This document shows positions 9,515 through 20,477 of a DNA stretch of 64,000 nt, piece after piece. This DNA comes from Anthoceros angustus (Eukaryota; Streptophyta; Anthocerotopsida; Anthocerotales; Anthocerotaceae), in contig VJWM01000117.1 of NCBI GenBank assembly GCA_010909165.1, positions 1 through 64,000 of the forward strand, written 5' to 3'. The position numbers and the translations under genes are program-made. Within the stretch, counting starts at the first letter, position 1. Every line of letters begins with the position of its first letter. The notes beneath the pieces were generated by a model, which saw only the letters and a list, made by a program, of their open reading frames with translations, was not told the origin of the DNA and made no database searches.

Positions 9515-10404
9515 CCAGTTCAAGTCTCGTAGTGCTAGAGCTCTTTGGTGGCCTTTGCACAAGTGTGGAAGCCCTCTTGCAAAATGGACTGGTGGTCGCA
9601 TGCTATGTGTACTGTGATAGATGTCCAATAGCCTGGGCCAGACATCGCCTTTTGCCTTCGGAGGCTCAGAGTAGCGTTTCCTCACCGCCCTGACCACTAT
9701 GGCTGGTGTACCTTTCGGCCTATCCCATAGTTATCCGCTACCTTCCATCCTGCATCTGCTCAAGGTCTCCAATCTATATTGTGGTGGCGGTTAGAATGTC
9801 AAGGCTTCTCTGTGCTCGGACAGAGGCGCTTTGTGACGCCCTGACAAATGGCTCGGGATTTACAACGCCTTGGTGCATTGAGCATCACCCTAGGCTTCCT
9901 ATGTGTTGGAGAATACACCAGCACAATTGGATACTCAACTTCCGGTGCACCAGGACACAGCTGTCGTACAGCTGCATGTTGGGACTCCCTTGCTGCTAGA
10001 TGCTGCCCAAGTGGGAAGCTATGCCCACCGGCTTCGCAACTGGTGGACTAACTTGGCCCCGCAACCTATCCTGCAACTGGTTCTTGCATCCACCACTCGG
10101 GACCCCACTCTCAGCTTGTCCACAGTTTTGGATGGGCATCATCAGGCCCGACCTGTGCACGCCACGGAGAAACCTCCATGGTACCGCACTAACACCCCGG
10201 GCCAGCTCCGCCAGACTTTACCCACATTGGTGAGTTTCCCTAGCTCTTATGCTTACCGAGGAGAGGGCGTCAGCTTGCTCCTCAACACCAGGACCCAGCA
10301 ATGGGAGGAACCCAATGTAGAGGTACGGGCACGCCTCATGGGGTTTCCCACTCATGCAACAGCCGCACCACACGTCTATGGAACGCAAAAGTTTGGGCCA
10401 CTGG
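9515..10404 (+). pseudogene. C5-cytosine DNA methyltransferase domain in a Gypsy relic (copy 1)
   Basis: Three frames joined by indels read a C5 methyltransferase in order. AdoMet-binding motif I is VVLELFGGLCTSVEALLQNG with CYVYCD behind it (9529-9609). Motif IV is LECQGFSVLGQRR (9791-9829), catalytic Cys codon 9797-9799. Motif VI is VLENTP (9903-9920). Motif VIII-like is QVGSYAHRLRNWWTN (10008-10052). The C-terminal target-recognition and motif IX/X region includes RARLMGFP (near 10330). The family adds a methyl group to cytosine in DNA. The same unusual domain, with the same GSYAHR block, occurs inside Gypsy pol at 31.1-32.0 kb, and an integrase follows here at 11.0 kb. The domain ends abruptly at a junction near 10380. 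Frameshifts make this copy non-functional as written. Confidence 0.78.
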
Positions 10405-10994
10405 ATTAAGTTAGTTTGTTTTGGAACAAGACCGAATTCTTTTGGTTAAAAATAGTTTGGTGAAAACATGCTGAAACTTTTTTTGTTCCTCTTGAAATGG
10501 GAGCTGTAGGATACTGTCGGGAAGGCAGTAAGGATACGCTTGGTGCCCCTCTGCCCACGTTGATCATGTTGATCAGGACCCGTTTTGGGTTTGTGTCCAG
10601 CCCAGTTTCACACCTAGATTAAGTGGCTTTTTCTGACCTAGTTATCCGTTCATGACGGATCTATTTCCTATAACTAATATTTAAAAGAAATGACTCCTTG
10701 GATCATGGGCCAATCAGAATAAAGTATATGTTTGCCCATGTCGTTGGTTAGTGAAAACGTCTGAGCTAGGCTAAAGTATAAAGTGGAACATTTGCTAAAC
10801 TTTCACGTATCCTTCTTACCTCGACCTCGTGGCTCGGGTGTAATTGTTGAAGCCTCCAGTCTACTGGACCTGCCATGTCCCACGACTAGGAGAATCCCGG
10901 CAGTCCCGTGAGGGATCGCCATGTCTATGGCCGACAACCGGTCAGGCTGCCATGTCCATGAGTCGTGGCGATCTCTAACGGCCACGACTAGTTC
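10405..10994. other. No gene recognised; RT/RNase H absent here
   Basis: Between the methyltransferase and the integrase of relic 1 there should be about 1.5 kb of reverse transcriptase and RNase H. Only about 590 bases of unrelated, partly AT-rich DNA are present. The block TGGAACGCAAAAGTTTGGGC at 10379 recurs as TGGAACGTAAAAGTTTGGGC near 11590, so both borders share a junction sequence. Confidence 0.35.
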
Positions 10995-11590
10995 CACCAC
11001 TGGCGGACCGAGAGCAGCTGATCCGCCGAGTGCACAATGACATGGGACACTTTGGTGTCAAGCGCACCTACAGCCTGTTGGTTCCTCACTTCTATTGGCA
11101 TGGCATGCATGCCCAGGTCAAGCAACAGGTGGCTTGTTGGGAGGAATGTGACCGGGTCAAGACCTCATTTACCATCCAATAGCCGCAGCTCCACCCACTC
11201 CCGATCATGGGACTATTTTTTAGGTGGTCATGTGACTTGACAGGAGAGCTGCCAGACGCCAAGAGGGAATGTTTACTCGTTATGATGGAACATTTCTCCA
11301 AGTGGGTTGAGGTAGTGGTGCTACCAGACAAAACTTCACGGAGCACAACCCAAGCCTTCTTGCAAAACGTCTTGAGCAGTTTTGGGAGTTGTGCCGAGTG
11401 TTTCACCGACCAAGGCTCCAAATACCGGGGAGAGTTCCAAGATCTTTTGGATGCAGCCCTGATTGATCACCGTCAAACAAGCTAGTACCACCCACAGGCT
11501 GATGGATTGGCGGAGCGGATGGTTCAGACCATCAAGAAGGGGTTGAGGAAACTTTGCTTGCAGCTGCCCAAGACGGAGTAGGACTTGTGT
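10995..11590 (+). pseudogene. Gypsy integrase (zinc finger and DDE core), relic 1
   Basis: The frame opens with the HHCC zinc domain (RRVHNDMGHFGVKRTY ... CWEECDRVK, 11020-11165). After an in-frame stop the core follows: first Asp in RWSCDLTGE (codon 11234-11236), KRECLLVMMEHFSKWVE, second Asp in CFTDQGSKYRGEF (codon 11408-11410) and the Glu in QADGLAERMVQTIKK (codon 11513-11515). The catalytic DDE triad is therefore visible, split by stops at 11180 and 11485. Integrase inserts the retrotransposon cDNA into the genome. The GLFFRWS block also occurs in the integrase of relic 2, which ties the two relics together. The C-terminal part is missing. Confidence 0.8.
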
Positions 11591-11616
11591 GGAACGTAAA
11601 AGTTTGGGCACTTGTC

Positions 11617-12368
11617 GCGCCGTAGCTGCATCGCGGTCATGGCACTAAATGGGTCCATGTCTAAACCGCACTCTATCCCAACACACATCACTCACACATA
11701 CCCTAAGTGATACGGAAATGATAATATCCTACGGCCAAACAGAGGGTGAAACAAGAAATGGCAAAAACTGCGTTGGCGTCCTTCCTGTGCACATTCAAAC
11801 GTACAAGCCAAGACAAGCTCATTTGGCGCTCTTGCAAGCACTCACCACACCTTCTCATTCCGAGCCTCACACCACCGCCTACACGCAGGCGTACATAGCC
11901 CTATGTGCGAACAAACATCGACATCCGCTTGTTCTAACGCCTTTTGACCCCCTTCCGCTCGCCAGAGGCCATTAATCGCGGGTGACTTGCTTTGAGGCGC
12001 GGTGCGTGTAATCCGGCGGGGATCGTGATCTTGCCGTGATTATTCGGCCCATGCTTGGTCATCGTGTCACGCCTCCGTTCATAGGGAGATTTATGTGTTC
12101 CCATCATCCATGCCCATGCACATGAGCATATGTCATCAATGCCTATGAACATCCGTCTCATGCACACACCCCGCATTCACAATCATCACATCAATCAACA
12201 TCCTATGTGCCATGATACCGGTTGCCAGAAAGTCGCATCGCGGTCATGGCACTAAATGGGTCCATGTCTAAACCGCACTCTATCCCAACACACATCACTC
12301 ACGCATACCCTAAGTGATACGGAAATGATAATATCCTACGTCAAGCAACAGAGAGGGTGAACAAAGAA
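11617..12368. repeat. Repeat unit bounded by ~140-bp direct repeats
   Basis: The segment starting ATCGCGGTCATGGCACTAAA at 11632 and the one at 12234 agree almost perfectly for about 130 bases, through TGATACGGAAATGATAATAT. Between them lies a block (11782-12175) that recurs at 34618-35045. This could be an element with terminal direct repeats or a tandem duplication of about 600 bases. No coding region was found. Confidence 0.7.
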
Positions 12369-12394
12369 AATGGCCCCCGTCAAGTCGTCATCAC

Positions 12395-12406
12395 CACTAC
12401 TAGAAA
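12395..12406 (+). repeat. CACTA left terminal inverted repeat
   Basis: CACTACTAGAAA is the consensus start of plant CACTA elements. Confidence 0.7.
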
Positions 12407-12999
12407 CAAATTGTTTGTTATGCCGCGATTACTAATATTGCCTTCTTGTTACGTAAACGATGACTTTGTTACACAAGGCATGTGGTCTCACGGACCTAAG
12501 AATCGTAATAAACCTAATATCTAAGACCCGTGACAACCAAATCTTATAACTATGAGGTGCGGGGTAAGGCCCGGTGGTTCAGAACCCGGGTTTGTCGGTA
12601 ACCAGTCGGTCGTCGGTGTGGTGTTGGACGTGTCTGCCCTCATGTTCGCACGCACTGCTTTGGAACCGCGAGCCGGAGTTTTTATTTTGAAATCTAAAGG
12701 TTTCCGGGTTTGCTGGTTTTGATGCCTCTCCCGACATGTGAACTTGCCATGTGGCATGTACAATGTCCACTTGGCCACATTATATTCTCGCATGATTTAT
12801 CGAATTTATACCGCGCATTTTATAGGTGGCTCTAAACGAATACATATAAATTCACAAAACTTGCATGTACTATACGGTATCGCAGACGATCGCACGGAAG
12901 TCGGATGTATGTGCATCCAAGCACTAATCATAATCACCTGGGTATCTCACCAGATCGCTTATGACGCTTTTTCGCCTTTCGCTTTTCGCTTCGGTCCTC

Positions 13000-14420
13000 G
13001 AGGGTTTGTAGCCCGCCTTTTTCCGGCGCTCGGTGAATGCCATCGCCTCATGCACATCGTGCTCGTTGTGCTCGCATGAGAAAGAATCCACATCAACCCC
13101 ACAACGCATGACATGCATGTGGACATATAAATTTGGTCATGGCTCACCTTGACCCTTCGCTTTGTCTTTCCCCTTGGCACTTGGCACTTTGAGTCACCGC
13201 CGCAGCTCGTGCCTCGTTACTCGCCTCCAATGTGGCAACATGTACTTTATGCCGCCCCTTGTTCTTGAAACTTTCCAGACGCTGTTCAGATTTTCGACAT
13301 CGTCCGTGTCAAATCTCGATTGGCCTCCTCCTAGTGACTCGTTGTGCCATCTCACCGTATGTTGTTTTCCATGTCCTTTCACCCTCGCCACTTCCTCCTC
13401 CTGCTGTCCCCATCCTCGTTGTCTTTGCCTCCCGCAACTTCACGTTTCTTCCTCTCCGAATCACCTTCGTGATCCCTTCTTCTTCATCCGTTTTCCCCTT
13501 CGCACCATCCATCGACGGGCGCCGCCCATATCTGCTACCTTCGAATCCGGATCAATTATTGCAGATTTTCGTGAATGCTTTGACCCATTTCTCTCGTGGC
13601 GTCTCGCTTGGCCCCGATGCATACCTCGTGGATTTCAAAAACGCACGACCGCCCCGCACATCCCATAGTTCCGCATTTTTGTTAGTGGGCGGAGTGATCC
13701 AAAATCACACTCTCGTTGGCTCCCTCCCATACTTCTCTTGGAACTTAAAACCCATCCGGCTGTCCCTTGGCCCCATGGATTGGGCCCTTCTCCATTTGAT
13801 TTCTCCTCGAGTCTTAGCGCAAGTGATGCCTTGGATGGCAAAAATTTCCATCACCGAGTTCAACCTGCCCATGTGAGAATCTCCGCCATACCCTTTCATC
13901 TAGTGGAGGCTGAAAATCTGTCAATTTTTGCCTACCCTCTTCTCCTCCAGGCGCAGGGCTTTGGTCGCCTCGACATACTTGTTCCTTGTTCGAGTGTATT
14001 GGTGAACTCGATGAAATCATCCCTTTGCGAGAAGATCCGGCCGAGCCATACATGCACATTTTCTTCCTCCGAGACAACGGCAAGTCGCTCCACTTTCGAA
14101 TTTCGTTTGCCGCTCGCAGACATTCCATGAACTTCTTATGCCTCGGGACTCAAGCCTAAGGTCAATGTAGATGGAGGCTTTGGCTTCCCGTGTGCTCCAT
14201 ATCTTCGAACTACCGAGTGCCACGTTGCTCTTGAATCCACCCTACTCCCGTGTTTTCAGCAAAGCTCGGACCGTTCGTGTTGTCTATTCCACCACAACCG
14301 CTTGCCCATCTTTGAAACATTGTGGGGAGGAAGCACACCGCCCCTGCGACAAAGTTCCCCGCCATACCTCGTGCAATACCCAAGCGAGCAACACGATGGC
14401 CACCGAGATTCCCTTCCGCT
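13000..14420 (-). pseudogene. Possible second gene of the CACTA element
   Basis: The minus strand carries long stretches of charged, coding-like sequence in shifting frames, for example LRAANEIRKWSDLPLSRRKK (about 14060-14120) and GGGSGEGERTWKTTYGEMAQ near 13360. CACTA elements usually encode a second product (TNPA-like or a Ulp1-type protease) besides TNP2. I cannot identify catalytic residues, so this rests mainly on position. The plus strand also stays open for 214 codons (13232-13876) but shows no family features. Confidence 0.25.
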
Positions 14421-15730
14421 CAAAAGCTTCTTGGGAATCTGAACTTCATCGTGGGATGAAATCCTCCCCATATGCCACCGCTGTTAGCACCGACTGTGAT
14501 CGGATCCCACATCGCACATTTTCTCCCCAAACTCCACGTCGGGAAATCAAAGCGCTACCATGCAAGATAGCACGGCGGCGGATATGTAAAACAAGTAGGA
14601 GGGCATGTGACGCACAAGACATGGTCATACTAGGCAATTGCATGCCGAAGCTGCTCACTTTCAATCGGGAATTCAAAGATAGCCTACAAAGGAGTGCACT
14701 ATGCATCACACTATAGCTACAACCATCCACCACAACGATATGAACATGTTATGGGTCATATCACCGTCACCGACCATACATCACGTAGGGACCATCGAAT
14801 TACCGGCTAATCCGGGTGTCCAAGGTCGTAAGTTTGGGACGCAAGCTCACGCCCGGGATGGATGCACCACAACCTCGCCACACTTCCACCGACAGCAAGG
14901 TGTATTTCAATCCTTCAAGCCCGATCGATTGCGAATACCAACCGATGTTCGTGAATCAAACGGCATCGGAGCGGGAAGCTATGGAAGGCGGTGGTGCACA
15001 CCTCGGAAGGGTGTGGGTGCCCGACGCCGCCTCCTCCCATCCTGCACAACAACGAGGTCGATTCTTCGTCTTCCTGATCAACCAAGCTTGCATGGAAAAA
15101 ACCTCTACATTTCTTGCGGACGAGTGGTTGTTCCCTCGCAAAAGTAGAAAACAACGAGTCTAACCGTGTCCGGGATAGCGACAACGGCATGCGCGCCTTC
15201 GATTGGATGTTGTTGGCCTGCTAACAGTGGCGAAGAAATGTCCTGTGGCTGTATGCTTCTTCCTGTCACAGTGCGAGCCATACCGGCAAAAGTCAATATC
15301 AGATGCGGAATGCTATATTGAACCTACACCCCTACGCCACGGATTGCCGCTTAATTCAAATTGTGGGGGCTGCACGCACGCGTGCGGACGAATGACCAAC
15401 TGTTCCCTCGATCCGCCGCACCATGTGATGAAATGACCAGCAGATGAAACGTGCTCCATAGTATGCCGAAATGGCTGCCAATATCCGCCGGATCTTCTCT
15501 CCCCTCTTCGCCGGTGTGGCCACTGATCGTGTTCTTCGCATGGATTTTATTGCGCATATGTGCATGCAAACCGGTGGAGGTCGATCTCTGCCACCTTGAG
15601 TGCTTGTACACCGGCATGCACTTGCCACCTTCTGCTTGTTACATCGAAGTTGCGGCGTATCCGCCTCATTGAGCAGCCAAATCCTTTAACCTAAAAACCT
15701 TTATGGGCACTTATAGGTATTAGAAAATGC

Positions 15731-15925
15731 CATAATCCAGGACAATGGCCATTATCCAAGGACAATGGCCATTATCCTTGGCTAATGGCCATTATCCTGG
15801 GACAATGGCCATTGTCCCTGGATGATGGACATTAGCCAAGGAAAATGGCCATTGTCCTTGGACAATGGCCATTAGCCAAGGACAATGGCCATTAGCCAAG
15901 AAAAATGGCCATTATCCGTGCTTCA
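15731..15925. repeat. Palindromic minisatellite (AATGGCCATT units)
   Basis: About nine units of about 20 bases of the type AATGGCCATTATCCAAGGAC. The core AATGGCCATT is a perfect palindrome; the spacers (ATCCAAGGAC, GTCCTTGGAC, AGCCAAGGAC) are also partly self-complementary. The array ends about 10 bases before CATTAAATACC, a weak TATA-like sequence. Confidence 0.9.
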
Positions 15926-17030
15926 TTAAATACCAGCGCAACCTCATCGTGTCATCAAGTGCCATGATGCCGTTGGCCCGCCGACCACCGGCCGACGCCG
16001 CTGGGACGCGCTGCTCATAACCTCGCGTGGCGAGCACGCTTGTCCGTGCCGCCGATTGCGACGTGAACTGCATTGTCAAGATGCTAATCTCCTACTTCAT
16101 GCTACCCATCCTTCCGCCACCGCCGAGCTTTTGCTGTTTTGCTATGCTGCGTTAGCACCTTCCCCTGCACCCTTCAATGTCGCATCTTTGGAATGTTTCG
16201 TTTGTGCACACCTCCCTCACCTACCGTCCTTGTTGCCCATTTAATTGTGGATGGTGGCTTTGCGGCATTGGCGGAAGTGGACCGGCAATGGCTGGAGAGC
16301 CGTTGGAGGCGGAGACCGCGCCGCCGCCCACATGGAGGATCATCCGTCGAGACATGGGTTGATGCTGGACATATCGGCTGACTTCCCTCAATCGAGCCCG
16401 TGGAGCGAAGAAGGTGCTCGCTGGTTGTCGCTCCGCTCATCGAGTGATGTCTTAGATGCTCGCAGACGTCTGCTCGAAATTGGGAGGTGTTTGCTGGAGA
16501 TCACGGAGTGGATGGATATGTTGCCGGATTTGGATATTCGGGATTGGTTTATCTGAGCGCACTTGGTGGGTCAGTATTCAGAGAGTGCGGCTGCCGCCTT
16601 AAATGTCGTATTGCACGTTATTAACACCGTCCAGTTGTTTTGGAGTGAAAAACCGTACATCCTCCATTATGGAAGGGGGCGAGAGAAGTAGGATGTGAGT
16701 TGAGCTGGTACGGCTTCCAGAGACACCCTTATGTTTTGATGCCACAAAGGCCCTATGCCGCATAGCAAATTGATTTCAATCAACGCGCATGTTCTCTCGG
16801 TTTCAATCCCGCCTATAACCCTAGTTTCATTGTGCATCTCCGCGGCGACTCCCATGTATCAAGCTCGGATGAAAGCGTCAACCTTGTAAATCAATCTTCA
16901 TCCTCATTTGCTCGCCGGCTCTCCACCCGTGCAGAGTGGGGGCTATTGCCCACCCTCTATTCTCCGCTTGACCATCCGGATGTAGGATACCTGCGTCACT
17001 TGATGCGGCCATATGAATGGTGTGTCCATG

Positions 17031-19430
17031 TCATCTGCGACATAATGACGGCGTGTACACAAGGTCGAATCCACCCAATGTAGACCTTATGGATGAATCG
17101 CCATTCGGGTTGCACTCATACCACTTAACCTTCAAGATAAGAGGTTCATACCGACGAGCGAACGCGCAATATCTCTTGCACATTGCCGTAGTAAGTCCGA
17201 TCCTCCGTCTCCCATTACGTCGTGTGTAGACACCGCTATCTTGGGTGGTTTTCCTGTGCATATCTGCGACTATAGTGCGGAGGTGGCTACCTTTGCATAT
17301 CATGTGCTTGTATGCGTTGCCACAATGGAAGGGCCGTCCATGAGCGCGGCAACGCTCATCGTCATATGCGGCAAGCCCTCCCAACGTCCTCCATTTCGAC
17401 CATCATGAATCCAAGCCCGAAAGGAAGGGTTGTGTCCCATGTCTGGTTAATTTCCTCACGGTACATAAGAAAGGGTCCATAACCGTGGTGTGTAACAAAG
17501 ACGAAGGTGTGGACTTGGTGCTCCGTGGTAAATTTGTATGCTCGTCCTATCCCTAAGGTCTTCTCGTGGGCATCCCGTCTGACACCGCGCCAAATATGGT
17601 CTCGATGGATAATGTTGGGAGAAAGGACTTTGCATAATGCAAAGACTCATCTCGACGTAACCTTCCGCCATCCGCCTCCGGTTTGCTACGCGGGATTGTT
17701 CCTTTCTGCTTCGGATACCTTTCAGCGGGATACATCCATCGCACGTGAACCGCCCTAGAGCGCAACCTCATCCACCAAGTGGATTATGAGATGGGTCGAT
17801 ATGTCGAACAAGTTGGGAATTCTCTTTCCAACTCACACATCACCTCGATGCACTCTTGTTGCATTCTCCCAACCTCATGGCGGTATTCTTCACCGGCATA
17901 TCCACCGATAAAGTTTCGAGTCCGCCAACGCTTTATATAGATGGTTTGATTCGACCTCGCAAAACAATTGGAAAATAAATCTCCATGAGTATATGCCAAT
18001 CATGGGCTTTCAAATTCCCCACCGAGACATCTTTGCCGCAATGTTTGACGATATCCAGGTAACCTTATTGCTTGCATTTCCAAAAACCAAATCCAAGTCC
18101 GAGGACATAGGAGCGAAACGCGTTTCCAAAAGGCCATAGCTCCTTCTTTCCCCATATTGTTCCATGTCTAAGCGTGATCTAATATCATCTTTCTCCCCTA
18201 TGAAGGTGCCACAGTAGCCTCCGCATTGTTCTTTTCAACGTGCATGACATCTTTACGTGCCTTAAGCATATACCTCCAATACGGATATTCAAACCATAAA
18301 GACTGCGGTGGTCCCGAACTTGCCCTTTCCTCAACTCTCTCAACGTGCAACCTCTCTCCTGTCCATATCCCATGAGGTCATCATAGGAGGGGGTTGTGGG
18401 ACGCCTCTCCTCTTCATTATCGATCCAAGTCCGGCCTCCGCATTGGATGGTTGCGCGAAGCCACCGTATCCAAGGTACTCCTCCGTACGTGGTGGGCCCA
18501 ACGAGAGTGCAACGACCAACAATCTACACATGCCCTAGAACCTTTCACCGAAAGCTTAGTGTACCGATTCGGATAATCACTATGGTGTCATGCTCGCAAC
18601 AAACGCTGCCTAGGATCTTCCGATGGGAGAGAAAAGTCTTCCATAGGGATCCCATGCCATAGGTCTTTTAGCTCCTCCAAGAGGTTCTAGGTAAACATCA
18701 AAGTTAGGCACAATATGGGGACCCGGACGATAAGGGGCATGATGATATGACCCCTTTGTGCTAAGCCATGGCGGTAGGTTGTGCGAAAAAGCATTACAGC
18801 CAAATGGATGTCGTGGTGACTGTGTCCAAAAGGTTAAATCCACCAAGAGCGAGGATGTTCCGGGTTCACTACCAAGCCATCCAATCCATCAAGAGCCTCC
18901 CACGCGGTTCCGCCATTATGCCCATGGAGCCATCACAACTCCGGAGTTCCGTGTAGGATGTCGTCAATCTGGCAGTGTCGGTGCTCTAAAAATCCGGTTG
19001 AGCCTATCCTTCAAAGGGAAATGCCACATGACCTTTCGAGCCGTTCGCCTCGACCCATTTGGCAACCCGGTCCCCTCCACGTACCTGTCTGCATCACATT
19101 TTATGCAGTGATCATCTCCGGCATATGGGCCCCGGAAGAGCAGGCAGTCATTAACGCAGACATGAATCTTCTCGAACCGCGGCCCAAAGGAAAACAAAGT
19201 TTTTTTGGCTTCTGACATGGACTTCGGCAGTGAATTCCCTTCAGGCAACAAATGCACCGAAATCACCTGGAAAATATCAGACATAGCCACATCTGAAATA
19301 CCATGCATTGTTTGGATCGAAACGAGAAGCAAGGTGGCAGTCAATCGGGTCTCTTTGGAAAGACATGCTTCTTCCACGGTGAACAAAGAGCCGTGGCGGC
19401 CTCACTTTCTGTCCGGGCACATCTCGGAAC
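17031..19430 (-). pseudogene. TNP2-type transposase of the CACTA element
   Basis: Read from high to low coordinates, the minus strand gives the TNP2 blocks in order across several frames. These are LLPEGNSLPKSMSEAKK, a Cys block (KIHVCVNDCLLFRGPYAG ... CIKCDADRY) and WHFPLKDRLNRIF at 18964-19386; NFDVYLEPL near 18675-18705; CELEREFPT near 17830; VHVRWMYPAERYPK at 17709-17750; and a downstream DUF4216-like piece (PLILKVKWYECNPNG) around 17100. TNP2 is the catalytic transposase that cuts CACTA elements at their ends. The usual length is 800 residues or more, and the span fits. Stops and shifts occur between every pair of blocks, so the gene is broken as written. Confidence 0.8.
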
Positions 19431-20467
19431 ACTGCGCCATGAGGTCATCAAGTCGGCATCCAAGTCGGTATCATCAATGGGATGCATCCATTTCCCTCGA
19501 CTCGATGACTCTTCATTAGATGAAACCATAGGTATCTCGGGCTCCGTTTCTTGGTTCATCTCTCGGGGAGCGCGGCCGCGGGTGTGATTGCGTCCCGATG
19601 TCACTATAGGCTCGCTGATGCCTCCACATTCCCATTAACACGCCCAACATTGGCAACGCTGCGGTCAAACGGCGTGGCGGCCAATAGTCGCTTGAGCGCG
19701 CTAACCTTGCATCATGTTCAACCGCATGCACCAAGAAGAACATCGATGATGATTGCCGGTTTCCATGTATTATTCAAACAAGCCAATTATGGAAACATTT
19801 CAACGCAGGACATTTCGCATCCACCCATCACGGAACCATCCTCGAATAGTTTCGGCGTGAACCGAGACGTGGTGGAATGGTCACGGTCTTGCCTTCACAC
19901 GCCGGAGACGAGGACACATCATGTACGTTGTCAACCGGATCTCCTCTTGAACCATAGTGGGAAAGTGCGTGTGGAAACCCGTCTTCGCTGGAAGCGCCCA
20001 TCGCCGCCACTTCGCCCACCGCAACCATCATGCCCCCAATCGCACCGACGCAGAAAATGGCGAATGGATGGAACGACCCAAGCGGATGGAACAAAACCCA
20101 AGCGCGCATGCCCAATTGCAAATGACACGGTGCAATTGGCGAATGAGGTTCACAACCACTCCGAGACTTCACCAAGACCCGCAACATCCATACACAACAT
20201 CCAATGCACGAACCTTGGGAAATAGGTGGTGTCACCGCACGGATTCCTAAATGGATTCGTGGAACCGAGATTGCACACGCGGCTAACGTCATTGTTGATG
20301 CCACAGACATGCCACAACCGCTTGGCGTTGGACACCACTTCTTTCCTTTGCGGAAGAGGGTCGGCGAAAACCGGTGGATATCGCAACACGGTGCATGTCA
20401 CGACAACTAACCTACCGCTAGGCCTAGCCAAGGTCACCAATTGAGGAGCGGTGGTGGGTATACGGCG

Positions 20468-20477
20468 TCGAGTAGTG
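20468..20477 (-). repeat. Probable CACTA right terminal inverted repeat
   Basis: TCGAGTAGTG is the reverse complement of the left end with one mismatch. It lies just upstream of the transposase start side, as expected. Confidence 0.45.

Larger units (their letters stand above)
12395..20477 (-). mobile_element. CACTA (En/Spm) DNA transposon, about 8.1 kb
   Basis: The left end starts with CACTACTAGAAA (12395-12406), the classic plant CACTA terminus. A matching inverted end, TCGAGTAGTG (one mismatch to TCTAGTAGTG), sits at 20468-20477. The flanking triplets are CAC and CGC, close but not identical to a 3-bp target duplication. A TNP2-type transposase reads on the minus strand from just inside the right end. 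Size and arrangement agree with autonomous CACTA elements, but all frames are broken. The left end is well supported; the right end is an inference from the mismatched TIR and the position of the transposase start. Confidence 0.6.

Noticed and set aside
15731-15925. CRISPR array
   Set aside because: Spacers are themselves repeated variants of one sequence; this is a palindromic minisatellite.
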